Shown here piece after piece: positions 1 to 6,990 of a DNA stretch of 12,375 nucleotides. A program made the position numbers and the translations under genes. The DNA is from ANME-2 cluster archaeon (GTDB lineage: Archaea; Halobacteriota; Methanosarcinia; Methanosarcinales; Methanogasteraceae), in the NCBI GenBank assembly GCA_003601535.1, contig PIXW01000124.1:1-12375 (forward strand), read 5' to 3'. The notes under the pieces were generated by a model. The model saw nothing but the letters and a program-made list of their open reading frames with translations, was not told where the DNA came from and did no database searches. Positions within the stretch are counted from its first letter, which is position 1; every line of letters begins with the position of its first letter.

Positions 1-129
1 CAAGGATTTTGCAGTTTTCTGCATGCTCACATCATAGAGGGAAGATAGCTGGTGTTATATTACATCAACCAAAAACTTTATTAACAAGTAAGAGCTATTG
101 ATATCTGGCACGTACAGTGTTATATGATC

Positions 130-151
130 AAAGGTGGAAATTGCCTCCTTT
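130..151. repeat. Imperfect inverted repeat (hairpin)
   Basis: AAAGGTGG at 130-137 faces CCTCCTTT at 144-151 across a 6-base loop. Seven of the eight positions pair. It lies in the gene-poor left edge, 22 bases from a second, perfect inverted repeat. The role is unknown; it could be part of a transcript 3' end or of an unrecognised small RNA. Confidence 0.45.
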
Positions 152-172
152 CGCCTTTGCAGTTGCATCAAA

Positions 173-210
173 ATAGGGATGAAAAGTTCCTCCTCGTGTT
201 CCATCCCTAT
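173..210. repeat. Perfect 9-bp inverted repeat, 20-base loop
   Basis: ATAGGGATG (173-181) is exactly complementary to CATCCCTAT (202-210). It is followed within about 12 bases by a G-rich tract. There is no adjacent T-run on either strand that would make it a classical bacterial-type terminator. It could be a protein-binding palindrome or an RNA stem. Confidence 0.5.
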
Positions 211-435
211 CTGTGCTATGTGCGGGGTGGGGTTGGGATTTTATAGTATTTCAGTACTTCCGAAAGCGCAAAGACAGACCACCCGTCATCAAACTAACCG
301 GATTCCACCAAAATTCCACCGCGTTTCCCAGAAAAATGCCATCCGGATCAGAAAGCTACCGCTAACCCCAGGCGCTGACGTAGACGCATCAAACAACCAA
401 CCAGACCAGAGCTTGATTTATCAGGGAGATAGATT

Positions 436-858
436 TCACGGCTCAGTAGACACGTCACTCTCAGCAATCTCTCTGAACCTTTCCACCGCAATCTTCTCTG
501 GTTTTTCAGGTAGAGTAGGCTTCTCCTCATAAGGCAGTTCAGCAACCGCTCTTGCAATCATCGGAAGCACGTCATACTCCTTCTTGAGTGAGTAAAACCC
601 AGGACGTGCTCCGCCGCCGCGATCTGCACGGCATCGTCTCGGATCGCCTGGAATAAACCCTCTCTCTTTTATGAATGCGCCCGGATCAATTCTTCGTATG
701 GTATTTGTAAGCGCGGTGATCTTTGGTTCATCCCCGTGTATAAGCATGCCATAGCATGTCTCCTTGATCGTGACATCAGCATGGAGTTCATAGATCAGAA
801 GATGCATCTCGCTTGGCAGTTCTGATGAAAGCACGACCAGTCTGGTGACTTTGCCCAT
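436..858 (-). CDS. mmp6: Methanogenesis marker protein 6
   Basis: Small marker protein (140 residues from the ATG chosen here) of a family restricted to MCR-containing archaea (TIGR03272 from memory). The diagnostic central stretch is clear: K-E-R-G-F-I-P-G-D-P-R-R-C-R-A-D-R-G-G-G-A-R-P-G-F-Y at about residues 65-90, with one Cys in the PRRCR motif. No signal peptide or membrane segment is visible, so it should be cytoplasmic. The last ~25 residues are acidic and probably disordered. It is the last gene of the atwA-mmp3-mmp6 unit, which points to a role in assembly or activation of methyl-coenzyme M reductase; its biochemical activity is not known to me. Start choice: a GTG at 864-862 overlaps the mmp3 stop, but the SD-like GAGGTG at 869-864 covers that GTG and is spaced 5 bases from the ATG at 858, so the ATG is preferred. 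Confidence 0.9.
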   Translation of the reverse strand: MGKVTRLVVLSSELPSEMHLLIYELHADVTIKETCYGMLIHGDEPKITALTNTIRRIDPGAFIKERGFIPGDPRRCRADRGGGARPGFYSLKKEYDVLPMIARAVAELPYEEKPTLPEKPEKIAVERFREIAESDVSTEP

Positions 859-860
859 CT

Positions 861-2360
861 TCACACCTCGGTTACGTACACAACATCCCCTTCCTCGATA
901 TCGTGCAGTTTCTCGATATCGATGACCCTGCCTATGATGTTCGTATAGGCAAATTTCTCGCCGGATGGTCCGTATCTCGAATCATCCGCAAGTTTCACAC
1001 CGATCATCTGGGCGTATTTCGCAGATTGGCTGGTAACGCCGATTTCACCGGCTGGCACGGTCTCCGTCGGCACGTTCTCTGGCATTACCTCCTTCTTCAC
1101 CTCAGGTACCTTGAACAGTCTGGTATTCTCATAAGCTGCGAACACGGGAAGCGCGCCAATTGGTGATTTGAGAAGTCCGAGGGCATGTCTAAAGAACTCG
1201 ATCGTCCTTGGTGCGAGATCATCATACAGCTTAATCTTCACGAGATTGTGCTCAGAAATACCGCGCACGGTTACCTCTCCAGCCTCTACAATCTGCATCG
1301 TGGTCGCCGGAATCTGCTCCACGACGATGTCGCTGTCACTGGTCTCTCCATCGCGATGCATGGTTATGCCGCGTTCAAAGAGTTCTTCTTCCGCTGCTTT
1401 TAGTGTTTTACCGAGCAGCATGATGCGCTCTGGATGAATTGTCAGTGCGAGTTCCTGATCCTTCCCCACCAGCTGGATCAGTTCCATGCCCTGTACCACC
1501 CTACCGACCACTGAGTGGTTCGGGGATGAGGTTTTGTCGAGTTTTGATATGTATATACGCCCAAGCCCAGCACCACTCGATCTAACCGTGATAGTGCCTA
1601 CGGTTCTCGGTTTTTTCTGCTCAAAAGGACATTCTTCTCCTTGTAGAGATTCTGTGGATGCAAACGAATGTGAGACGGTGCTGAATTTCATTCTATTATT
1701 CTCTGCTGCTGCTAAAAAGTGTTCTGCACCATAAGGAGCCTCTGGTGACAACTCAATCACAGAGTGTGTGAATATACGCATCCCTTGCTCGATTCTGGTT
1801 GAGAGATCGGTTGTCACAATCTTGTTAACGATCGTCTCCCACCGCTCGATAGGCTTGATTCCTGTGATCGAATCACCAGTACCGAGGGTCTCAATCACAC
1901 CTCTCCCGCTGGTGATTCTGCCGATAACGCCGCCATCCATCGGCGCGCCGTGTGCAGCAGTGTGCAGTTGTTTCGATACGACCAGATATGTCTGGTCAGC
2001 ATCATAGCCTCCAGTGCCCAGTATCACGTCCCATCGTGCATATTCATGATCACGGGGAGATGGAGTGATGTCTGTTTTGAACGGACCGAATGCGAACGCT
2101 TCTCGTGAAACCCATCTGACCTTAGAATTTACAATCTGCGCACGCTGCCAGACATCCTGATATGCAGACAATTCGATCCCGATGTCACCCTTTGTCGTAC
2201 TGATCAGATACTGCAGCGTCGCTTCTTTTGATTCCACGGTTCCCCTGATGATGGCGATCGTTGTGCCTCTGTAAGGAATTTCTGCGTGCTTGATCGCATC
2301 CGCAAGCGTGGAATCGTCAGGTATCTCAAGCGGTCTGTTGTCGAGTTCGATGTTGATCAT
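861..2360 (-). CDS. mmp3: Methanogenesis marker protein 3
   Basis: A 499-residue cytoplasmic protein of the MCR-associated marker 3 family (TIGR03268 from memory). Published work, as I recall it, finds Mmp3 with component A2 and McrC in the ATP-dependent MCR activation complex. Visible architecture: residues 1-45 look like a ThiS/MoaD-type beta-grasp (I-x-L-D-N-R-P-L-E-I-P then S-T-L-A-D-A-I, ending G-T-T-I-A-I-I-R-G). Three cyclophilin-like segments follow, each with a strand resembling the cyclophilin V-x-G-R-V-V-x-G-M-x-x-I element: GGVIGRITSGRGVIE at 143-157, SVVGRVVQGMELI at 283-295, and TNIIGRVIDIEKL at 473-485. Residues 374-391 (V-K-I-K-L-Y-D-D-L-A-P-R-T-I-E-F-F-R) also resemble a cyclophilin N-terminal half. 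A single Cys is seen at 244. Prolyl isomerase activity is not implied: the family function is structural or unknown. The start ATG overlaps the atwA stop (ATGA), indicating translational coupling; the SD is weak. Confidence 0.92.
   Translation of the reverse strand: MINIELDNRPLEIPDDSTLADAIKHAEIPYRGTTIAIIRGTVESKEATLQYLISTTKGDIGIELSAYQDVWQRAQIVNSKVRWVSREAFAFGPFKTDITPSPRDHEYARWDVILGTGGYDADQTYLVVSKQLHTAAHGAPMDGGVIGRITSGRGVIETLGTGDSITGIKPIERWETIVNKIVTTDLSTRIEQGMRIFTHSVIELSPEAPYGAEHFLAAAENNRMKFSTVSHSFASTESLQGEECPFEQKKPRTVGTITVRSSGAGLGRIYISKLDKTSSPNHSVVGRVVQGMELIQLVGKDQELALTIHPERIMLLGKTLKAAEEELFERGITMHRDGETSDSDIVVEQIPATTMQIVEAGEVTVRGISEHNLVKIKLYDDLAPRTIEFFRHALGLLKSPIGALPVFAAYENTRLFKVPEVKKEVMPENVPTETVPAGEIGVTSQSAKYAQMIGVKLADDSRYGPSGEKFAYTNIIGRVIDIEKLHDIEEGDVVYVTEV
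864..869 (-). promoter_or_regulatory. Ribosome binding site deciding the mmp6 start
   Basis: GAGGTG on the minus strand, 5 bases before ATG 858. It lies inside the last codons of mmp3, so mmp6 is probably translated by re-initiation after mmp3. The GTG at 864 would lie inside this site and is therefore a poor start. Confidence 0.6.
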
Positions 2361-3964
2361 GACTTGAGCATCTCTTCGCGTTCGCCTTCATCGAGTCTGG
2401 CGATTACAGTATCAACATCGCCGATCTCGATGATCTTGCCGTTTCGCATCAGTGCTGCACGATCACAGACGTCCTTAACAAAGTCCATGTCATGTGATAC
2501 GATCAGGAATGTCTCACCGAGTTCCTCTCTTGCTTCAAGGATCGATTTTGTCACATCCACCCGTGTTACAGGATCCATCGTTCCGGTCGGCTCATCGAGT
2601 ATGATAATTCTTGGCTCCTTGATCAGTATCTGTGCCATTGCAACACGATGCGCCTCTCCAACGCTCAGTTCGTCAGGCATCTTGTCGAGAATCTCATGCG
2701 CCCTCTCTTCGGTAAAGCCGGCTGTTTTCAGGACAAGTATCGCCTTGCGCTCACCCAGTTCGCCTGGCAGCTCCAGTCCTATCGATTCGGTCAGATTATC
2801 GAGCACATTCCTGTGCGGGTAGAGCGAATACTCCTGGTGCAACAGTCCGATGTGTTTGACCGCCCGCCCGGCACGTTCGGCACCTCTCTCTGTCATATCG
2901 ACCCAGTCATCTCCGATCCGGACCTCAACCATTCCTGATGTAGCATTCACTGAGCCATTGAGAATCCTTGATGCGGTGGTCTTTCCTGCTCCGCTGACAC
3001 CAACCAGACCAAATATCTCGCCTTCGTACACTTCAAACGAGATATTATTCACCGCACGCACGACACCGCGATCAACCGATATATACGTCTTCTTCAGATC
3101 CTTGACCCTGATGATCGGTTCCCCGATCTCTGCCGTATAAGAGCCGATCTCGCCGACCATGCTCATGAACCGTTCAACAACCATCGATGGGTCGCCCTGT
3201 TCGATGATCTCGCCTTCCTCGAGCAGTATTGCACGATCAGCCAGTTCTTCGACCACACCTGACCAGTGCGATGTGATCGCAAGCGTCATGCCATAATCAT
3301 CCTTTGCGCGCATGATGCTTTCGTGCACTGCTTCGGCTGTTCGCCGATCCAGTGTTCCTGTCGGCTCATCAGCAAGCAAGACCATCGGAGCCTTGGCAAG
3401 CTGCCGTGCAAGCACGACACGCTGCTTCTCGCCACCGCTGAGCTCTCTTGCAACATGCATCATCCGGTGCGATAGATTCACCTGCTCGATCAGATCCGCT
3501 GCCCTATCAACAGCGTCTGTAGCAGGATAACCGATCTCGACAAGTGCATTGATCACGTTTGTTATCACCCGCTCGTCTCCGTACAGCGCGAAGGTGCGCT
3601 GGAGCATGATTGCGATCCGGTTCGCAATGCTTCTGCGTAACGGATTATACTTATCAAGCGATACAAAATCAGCATCCATCGGTGTGAGTTCGGTTCCGCA
3701 CTTTGGACAGGGTGTCCCTACCTTGCTGGGAGGTTCAACATAAGTACAATTTTTACAGTATGCAATGTGGTAAATAACCTCTCCGGAACTGGTTTCATGC
3801 TCCTTAATTCCTCTTAAGAGATGCATCAACACAGTCTTTCCTGCAGCACTGCGTCCGAGAATTCCAATACACTCGCCTTCTTCTATTGTCAGATTGATGT
3901 TTTTCAGAACCTTTTTGCCCTTGAATTCCATGTTCAGGTTCTTTATGTCTACCAGGGACGTCAT
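2357..3964 (-). CDS. atwA: Methyl-coenzyme M reductase activation component A2 (tandem ABC ATPase)
   Basis: A soluble twin-ABC ATPase (535 residues from the chosen ATG) that couples ATP hydrolysis to reductive activation of the nickel cofactor F430 in MCR. NBD1: Walker A GRSAAGKT (37-44), Q122, signature LSGGE (175-179), Walker B with DEPTG (199-203), H233. Inserted in NBD1 is a four-Cys zinc-type knuckle, C70-x2-C73 and C86-x2-C89, typical of A2 proteins. NBD2: Walker A GVSGAGKT (322-329), Q377, signature LSVGE (433-437, one G replaced), DEPTG (457-461), H491. There are no membrane segments, so it is not a transporter. A GTG at 3988 would add eight residues, but GGAGGT at 3976-3971 is ideally placed for ATG 3964, which also begins the NBD fold directly. 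It is the first gene of the unit with mmp3 and mmp6, with a TATA box at 4046-4037. Confidence 0.95.
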   Translation of the reverse strand: MTSLVDIKNLNMEFKGKKVLKNINLTIEEGECIGILGRSAAGKTVLMHLLRGIKEHETSSGEVIYHIAYCKNCTYVEPPSKVGTPCPKCGTELTPMDADFVSLDKYNPLRRSIANRIAIMLQRTFALYGDERVITNVINALVEIGYPATDAVDRAADLIEQVNLSHRMMHVARELSGGEKQRVVLARQLAKAPMVLLADEPTGTLDRRTAEAVHESIMRAKDDYGMTLAITSHWSGVVEELADRAILLEEGEIIEQGDPSMVVERFMSMVGEIGSYTAEIGEPIIRVKDLKKTYISVDRGVVRAVNNISFEVYEGEIFGLVGVSGAGKTTASRILNGSVNATSGMVEVRIGDDWVDMTERGAERAGRAVKHIGLLHQEYSLYPHRNVLDNLTESIGLELPGELGERKAILVLKTAGFTEERAHEILDKMPDELSVGEAHRVAMAQILIKEPRIIILDEPTGTMDPVTRVDVTKSILEAREELGETFLIVSHDMDFVKDVCDRAALMRNGKIIEIGDVDTVIARLDEGEREEMLKS

Positions 3965-3970
3965 ACATGT

Positions 3971-3976
3971 ACCTCC
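3971..3976 (-). promoter_or_regulatory. Ribosome binding site of atwA
   Basis: Perfect GGAGGT on the minus strand, 6 bases before ATG 3964. It decides the start in favour of ATG 3964 over the in-frame GTG at 3988, which lies upstream of the site. Confidence 0.75.
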
Positions 3977-3980
3977 TATC

Positions 3981-4021
3981 TTTGGCACTGCAAATGATAT
4001 TGATTCGATTTGCCTACCAAA
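3981..4021 (-). repeat. Leader hairpin upstream of the atwA ribosome binding site
   Basis: On the minus strand TTTGG (4021-4017) and GCAAAT (4013-4008) pair with ATTTGC (3995-3990) and CCAAA (3985-3981). This gives 11 base pairs in two blocks around a small asymmetric internal loop and a 12-base terminal loop. It ends 4 bases before the GGAGGT. With the TATA box at 4046-4037 the transcript should begin near 4015, so the outer block may or may not be transcribed. It could be an RNA control element or a DNA operator; neither is shown. Confidence 0.4.
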
Positions 4022-4036
4022 CCTACATCGATCGTA

Positions 4037-4046
4037 CTATATTAAT
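4037..4046 (-). promoter_or_regulatory. TATA box of the atwA-mmp3-mmp6 operon
   Basis: ATTAATATAG on the minus strand, starting 4 bases past the moaA stop. It shares the 9-mer TTAATATAG with the L40e promoter at 6947-6955. The expected transcription start, about 26 bases downstream, is near 4015, giving a leader of roughly 50 bases. Confidence 0.5.
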
Positions 4047-4049
4047 CTT

Positions 4050-4952
4050 TCATCCGTCTGAACTGTAATATGGCTTCCGCATAGCAACCGCCTTCTCGAG
4101 CAGCGCATGCATCTCTTCCTCTGATGCGTGTGATATGTCAACGAGATTCTCATTACTGAGCAGACAACCCTTTAATTTCCCATCAGAGGTTACACGCAGG
4201 CGATTGCAGTGCGCACAGAACTCCGAATTGTCAATCGGTCGCACAAGTTCAACCTCTGCTCCACTGATCAGATATTTCCTGCGCCGGTGCAAACTTCTCG
4301 TAATGATCCGTGATGCACGTGCGCGCAATGTGTCTTCGACAGCATCCATATCGACCGGCTCACATATTCCTGCAAAGTCCAGGAGTTCGATGATCTGGAG
4401 TATAACATCCCGGTACGATCGTGTAAACTCGATCAGATCCCATATCTCATCATCGTTTATGCCATTCAGAAGCACCATATTCAGCTTGATCGGTGTAAGT
4501 CCTGCGTCCGCAGCAGCATGTACCCCATCCAGTACCGTATCCAGCATGTCACTTCCGGTGATCATCCGGTATCGTTCAGGATGCAGCGTATCCAGCGATA
4601 TGTTCACACGATGCAAGCCCGCTGATGCGAGATCGCAGGCATATTTCGGTAGTAGTGTCCCATTGGTCGTGACCGATATCTCATCGAGCCTGGGCAGTTC
4701 TCCTATGATATCTGCAAGATCACTGCGTAGCAGCGGCTCGCCTCCTGTGAACTTGATCCTGCGCACATCATGATCAAGCGCGGCATGCACGAGCGATATG
4801 ATCGTATCCCTGCCAATCTCGCTCTGTGCGTGCGCTGGTTCCCCTTCGTGGTGACAGTATATGCAGTTCAGATTACAACGATTTGTGACTGATATGCGCA
4901 GGCTCCTGATCCTGCGGTTGTACGGGTCAATCAGGGGGTGGTATTGTTGCAT
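4050..4952 (-). CDS. moaA: GTP 3',8-cyclase MoaA (radical SAM, molybdopterin precursor synthesis)
   Basis: First enzyme of molybdenum/tungsten cofactor synthesis: it converts GTP to 3',8-cyclo-7,8-dihydro-GTP in the cytoplasm. Its 300 residues fit archaeal MoaA. The radical-SAM cluster motif is C26-x3-C30-x2-C33, followed by the GGEP motif (70-73, SAM binding) and TNG at 96-98. The C-terminal second [4Fe-4S] cluster that binds GTP has C246-x2-C249-x13-C263, with the family stretch N-R-L-R-V-T-S-D-G-K-L-K. The start follows the family N terminus (L-I-D-P-Y-x-R-x-I-R-S-L-R-I-S-V-T); no good SD is near it, so translation may be leaderless or coupled. In a methanogen the product would serve pterin-dependent formylmethanofuran dehydrogenase and similar enzymes. 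It lies 60 bases after cca on the same strand. The C terminus ends YYSSDG rather than the GG tail common in bacterial MoaA. Confidence 0.95.
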   Translation of the reverse strand: MQQYHPLIDPYNRRIRSLRISVTNRCNLNCIYCHHEGEPAHAQSEIGRDTIISLVHAALDHDVRRIKFTGGEPLLRSDLADIIGELPRLDEISVTTNGTLLPKYACDLASAGLHRVNISLDTLHPERYRMITGSDMLDTVLDGVHAAADAGLTPIKLNMVLLNGINDDEIWDLIEFTRSYRDVILQIIELLDFAGICEPVDMDAVEDTLRARASRIITRSLHRRRKYLISGAEVELVRPIDNSEFCAHCNRLRVTSDGKLKGCLLSNENLVDISHASEEEMHALLEKAVAMRKPYYSSDG

Positions 4953-5012
4953 TGGATGTGATGGATATCCGGGTCACCTGCCCAAGTATGTTGTGGTTGT
5001 TTCTGTGCATGA

Positions 5013-6401
5013 TTAAGAAACATGGCATGTCCGTCTCTTAAAATACCTGTTCAAAAACCCCGGATCAACCACATCAACAATCTCCTCGCCTTCAAGCACC
5101 GCATACCCTGCGCGGACACACTCACCCATCTGTTTTCCAAGTGCACAGGAATGGAGTTCTGATTCTAGCAGATGTTTCGCTGATGTGTACCTCCGGTGGA
5201 TGTCAACAACATACCGTCCATTCTCAATATATATATCAGAGAATGTATCTTTATCCATAAATTTCATCTTAAACCGTTCCGCATGTGCCCGCATGTATAC
5301 CGGTGGTCCGATATGTTTTTTCAATGGCGGGAGTTCTCCTGACATGAGTTCGATCAACAGTACGACCGTATCAGTGGTCTTGCTTGCAGACTGGACTCCT
5401 ACAGCACCTCCAAGCACTCTGAATTCATGCTCCTTTAACAAGCAGGAGACCGAGTGTCTCATCTTATACAATTGCGGGTACACGATATCCTCGACCATAT
5501 CAGGAATCTCAAAGACGAGTGCAAAAAGAGCGGTTCCTCTCGCCTCCATCGCTGCAATTAGTTCTGATTTAGTTATGCGAGGCGCTGGTTCCGAAAAGAA
5601 GTATTCGATGGATGGTTCTGCCAGAAACCCGCGTGCCGCATCCACGAACACATAGAATTGGTCGAGTGACAGCGCGGCTGCAACATTACGATTCGGGTCA
5701 GTCGGATCGACTACGTGCAGCGGCTCCCACACCTTGCCAGGCACAGCCTCTGCAGCACGCTGGGATGTGCCAGCTTCAGGTTCGATCAAGAGACCGTCCC
5801 TCCAATCGCAGGCATTCTCAAGCACTGCAAGAAACGAACCGTAATGGAGGACCAGCAATTCGCAGAGAAAACCGGAAAAACCGCGTACTCGAAGTTCGGA
5901 ACCATAAACCCGAGCACACTTCATAAATTGCTTTAGGAGCAGCACATCATCCTCCAAACCGCCAATTCTGGATAAGATGTACTGATTGTGAAATGGCGTC
6001 CGGTCTACCGCTGATTTAAGTTCATTCACACTCGAGACCCTGTAACACGGCACCAGATCAACCCGATAGCCACTGAATCTGGCATGGATGTATGGATGTT
6101 CCGCATATCGTATCTCGTAACTATCTGCACGCTCTGCTACCGATTTTGCAATACGTAATCCCTCAGTCTCCAGTTCCTCTCTTGTCAATGTGGTAGGGAG
6201 CATTATAAATAGATCCAGATCATGTTCCCCGGAAATCCATGTTCCCCGCGCTCCGGATCCAACGAGTTTACATTCAACGCCTTCTTCTCTGATATAACCA
6301 GCGATCCTCTGTGCCAGTCGGGCGAGTTCGTCACGTTCATCTGTGGTCGGTTTGATCTTCGCAAGCACGGTAGAGAGGATTGCCCGGATGTTATCCTGCA
6401 T
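5013..6401 (-). CDS. cca: CCA-adding tRNA nucleotidyltransferase, archaeal class I
   Basis: Adds or repairs the 3'-terminal CCA of tRNAs. From the ATG chosen here it is 462 residues, close to other archaeal enzymes. Visible features are the nucleotidyltransferase motif G48-S49-G-A-R-G-T-W with D61 and D63 (H-D-L-D-L-F) and the third carboxylate D115 in Y-R-V-D-L-V-P. The family stretch D-D-V-L-L-L-K-Q-F-M-K follows at about residues 151-161, then V-R-G-F-S-G-F-L-C-E-L-L at 172-183. The upstream in-frame ATG at 6446 would add 15 residues (M-A-T-Y-T-Y-Q-H-T-Q...). However, the only good TATA box (TTATAAAG, 6458-6451) would start the transcript near 6428, and GAGGCG (6417-6412) precedes ATG 6401. 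The spacing of that site (10 bases) is somewhat long, so the start remains uncertain. It is the first gene of the leftward group, divergent from the ORF at 6462. Confidence 0.93.
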   Translation of the reverse strand: MQDNIRAILSTVLAKIKPTTDERDELARLAQRIAGYIREEGVECKLVGSGARGTWISGEHDLDLFIMLPTTLTREELETEGLRIAKSVAERADSYEIRYAEHPYIHARFSGYRVDLVPCYRVSSVNELKSAVDRTPFHNQYILSRIGGLEDDVLLLKQFMKCARVYGSELRVRGFSGFLCELLVLHYGSFLAVLENACDWRDGLLIEPEAGTSQRAAEAVPGKVWEPLHVVDPTDPNRNVAAALSLDQFYVFVDAARGFLAEPSIEYFFSEPAPRITKSELIAAMEARGTALFALVFEIPDMVEDIVYPQLYKMRHSVSCLLKEHEFRVLGGAVGVQSASKTTDTVVLLIELMSGELPPLKKHIGPPVYMRAHAERFKMKFMDKDTFSDIYIENGRYVVDIHRRYTSAKHLLESELHSCALGKQMGECVRAGYAVLEGEEIVDVVDPGFLNRYFKRRTCHVS

Positions 6402-6450
6402 GTAGCTTTTGCGCCTCTGTGTATGTTGATACGTATAAGTAGCCATGATC

Positions 6451-6458
6451 CTTTATAA
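6451..6458 (-). promoter_or_regulatory. Probable TATA box of cca
   Basis: TTATAAAG on the minus strand, about 50 bases before ATG 6401 and only 4 bases before the alternative ATG 6446. The expected transcription start near 6428 excludes the upstream ATG from the transcript. Confidence 0.4.
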
Positions 6459-6461
6459 TGT

Positions 6462-6773
6462 ATGATGAAACGAACGATGGCAAATCTCTATGGGATTAAG
6501 GGGATGTACAACATCTATAGCTGGTACGGTCTTGCGAGTTTCATGGAACGATATGAGAAGGTGCGGCGTTGCGTAAGATACAATAAATGCGAATATGATA
6601 AGAAATCTACGAGATGCAAAAAAATTATCAAACGAAAAGATCTCATTCTGATGCAGCAATCACGATTTCAGATCAATGAAACGATTGCAGAGAAGGTCAT
6701 AGATGTGCTGCTCAATCGGGATCTTGTGCATTCTCATCAATGCAACGGTACAAAGATGATCTATTTTGATTGA
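6462..6773 (+). CDS. Unrecognised small basic protein (possible)
   Basis: An open frame of 103 residues on the plus strand, in the gap between cca and L40e. I do not recognise a family. It is rich in Lys, Arg, Tyr and Cys: cysteines fall in R-R-C-V-R-Y-N-K-C and S-T-R-C-K-K, and the middle is strongly basic. The last ~35 residues (from S-R-F-Q-I-N-E-T-I-A-E-K-V-I-D-V-L-L) look like an amphipathic helix followed by a short strand and could fold like a winged helix. Codon choice resembles the neighbours. Against it: there is no convincing ribosome binding site before ATG 6462, 6465 or 6480, and the TATA-like sequence next to it points towards cca. It may be a small regulator, a decayed gene or a chance frame. 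Confidence 0.35.
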   Translation: MMKRTMANLYGIKGMYNIYSWYGLASFMERYEKVRRCVRYNKCEYDKKSTRCKKIIKRKDLILMQQSRFQINETIAEKVIDVLLNRDLVHSHQCNGTKMIYFD

Positions 6774-6926
6774 ATATCTGAAAATCTTACTTTTAGTGTT
6801 GGTCGAATGCAGGTTGCGGTTGCTTTTATGCGTAACCACATAACAGGTCATAACAAGACGCCGTTCTTATGATATGTCCGTTCTCCGGATCGTCGAATAT
6901 CAGGTATCTCTGCCCTGCACTCCTTT

Positions 6927-6963
6927 GGGTGTTTCATGCAACAATGTTAATATAGAAACACCC
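6927..6963. repeat. Perfect 9-bp inverted repeat flanking the L40e TATA box
   Basis: GGGTGTTTC (6927-6935) is exactly complementary to GAAACACCC (6955-6963). The 19-base centre contains the TATA box TTAATATA, and also a short AACA-A-TGTT palindrome (6941-6949). Arm centres are 28 bases apart, nearly three helical turns. Because the arms bracket the TATA/BRE region, a regulator bound here would compete with TBP/TFB; this is inference. Confidence 0.55.
6947..6955 (+). promoter_or_regulatory. TATA box of the L40e-GGGP synthase-prefoldin operon
   Basis: TTAATATAG, centred about 41 bases before the L40e ATG. The expected transcription start is near 6977, leaving a leader of about 15 bases that contains GAGG at 6978-6981 as ribosome binding site. 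The same 9-mer occurs in the atwA promoter. Confidence 0.55.
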
Positions 6964-6990
6964 GCGAACGATATGTAGAGGATCAAGACG

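Larger units (their letters stand above)
1..435. other. Intergenic region without a convincing gene, left edge
   Basis: No reading frame here looks like a protein: the longest plus-strand frame (134-532) runs antisense into mmp6 and has low-complexity, shadow-like composition. No tRNA or rRNA signature is visible. What the stretch does hold is a small GCAG-TTTT-CTGC hairpin near 10-21, a GTGTTATAT direct repeat (52-60 and 117-125), two larger inverted repeats (130-151 and 173-210), a G-rich tract at about 222-237, and a purine/pyrimidine-skewed stretch (about 270-415) that is C/A-rich on the plus strand. An A5 run at 332-336 would be a T5 run about 100 bases past the mmp6 stop on the minus strand, so transcription of the operon may end there; this is only a weak inference. 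Confidence 0.6.

Noticed and set aside
134-532. Plus-strand 132-residue frame in the left intergenic region
   Set aside because: Half of it is antisense to mmp6 and the rest has poor composition, no start signal and no recognisable motif.
2286-2822. Plus-strand 178-residue frame opposite atwA and mmp3
   Set aside because: Ser-rich antisense shadow without ribosome binding site or family resemblance.
4135-4773. Plus-strand 212-residue frame inside moaA
   Set aside because: Ser/Arg-rich shadow of the moaA coding strand; both iron-sulfur motifs are on the minus strand.
6774-6990. Possible tRNA gene near tRNA-processing cca
   Set aside because: No T-arm GTTCGANNC motif or cloverleaf could be found on either strand.
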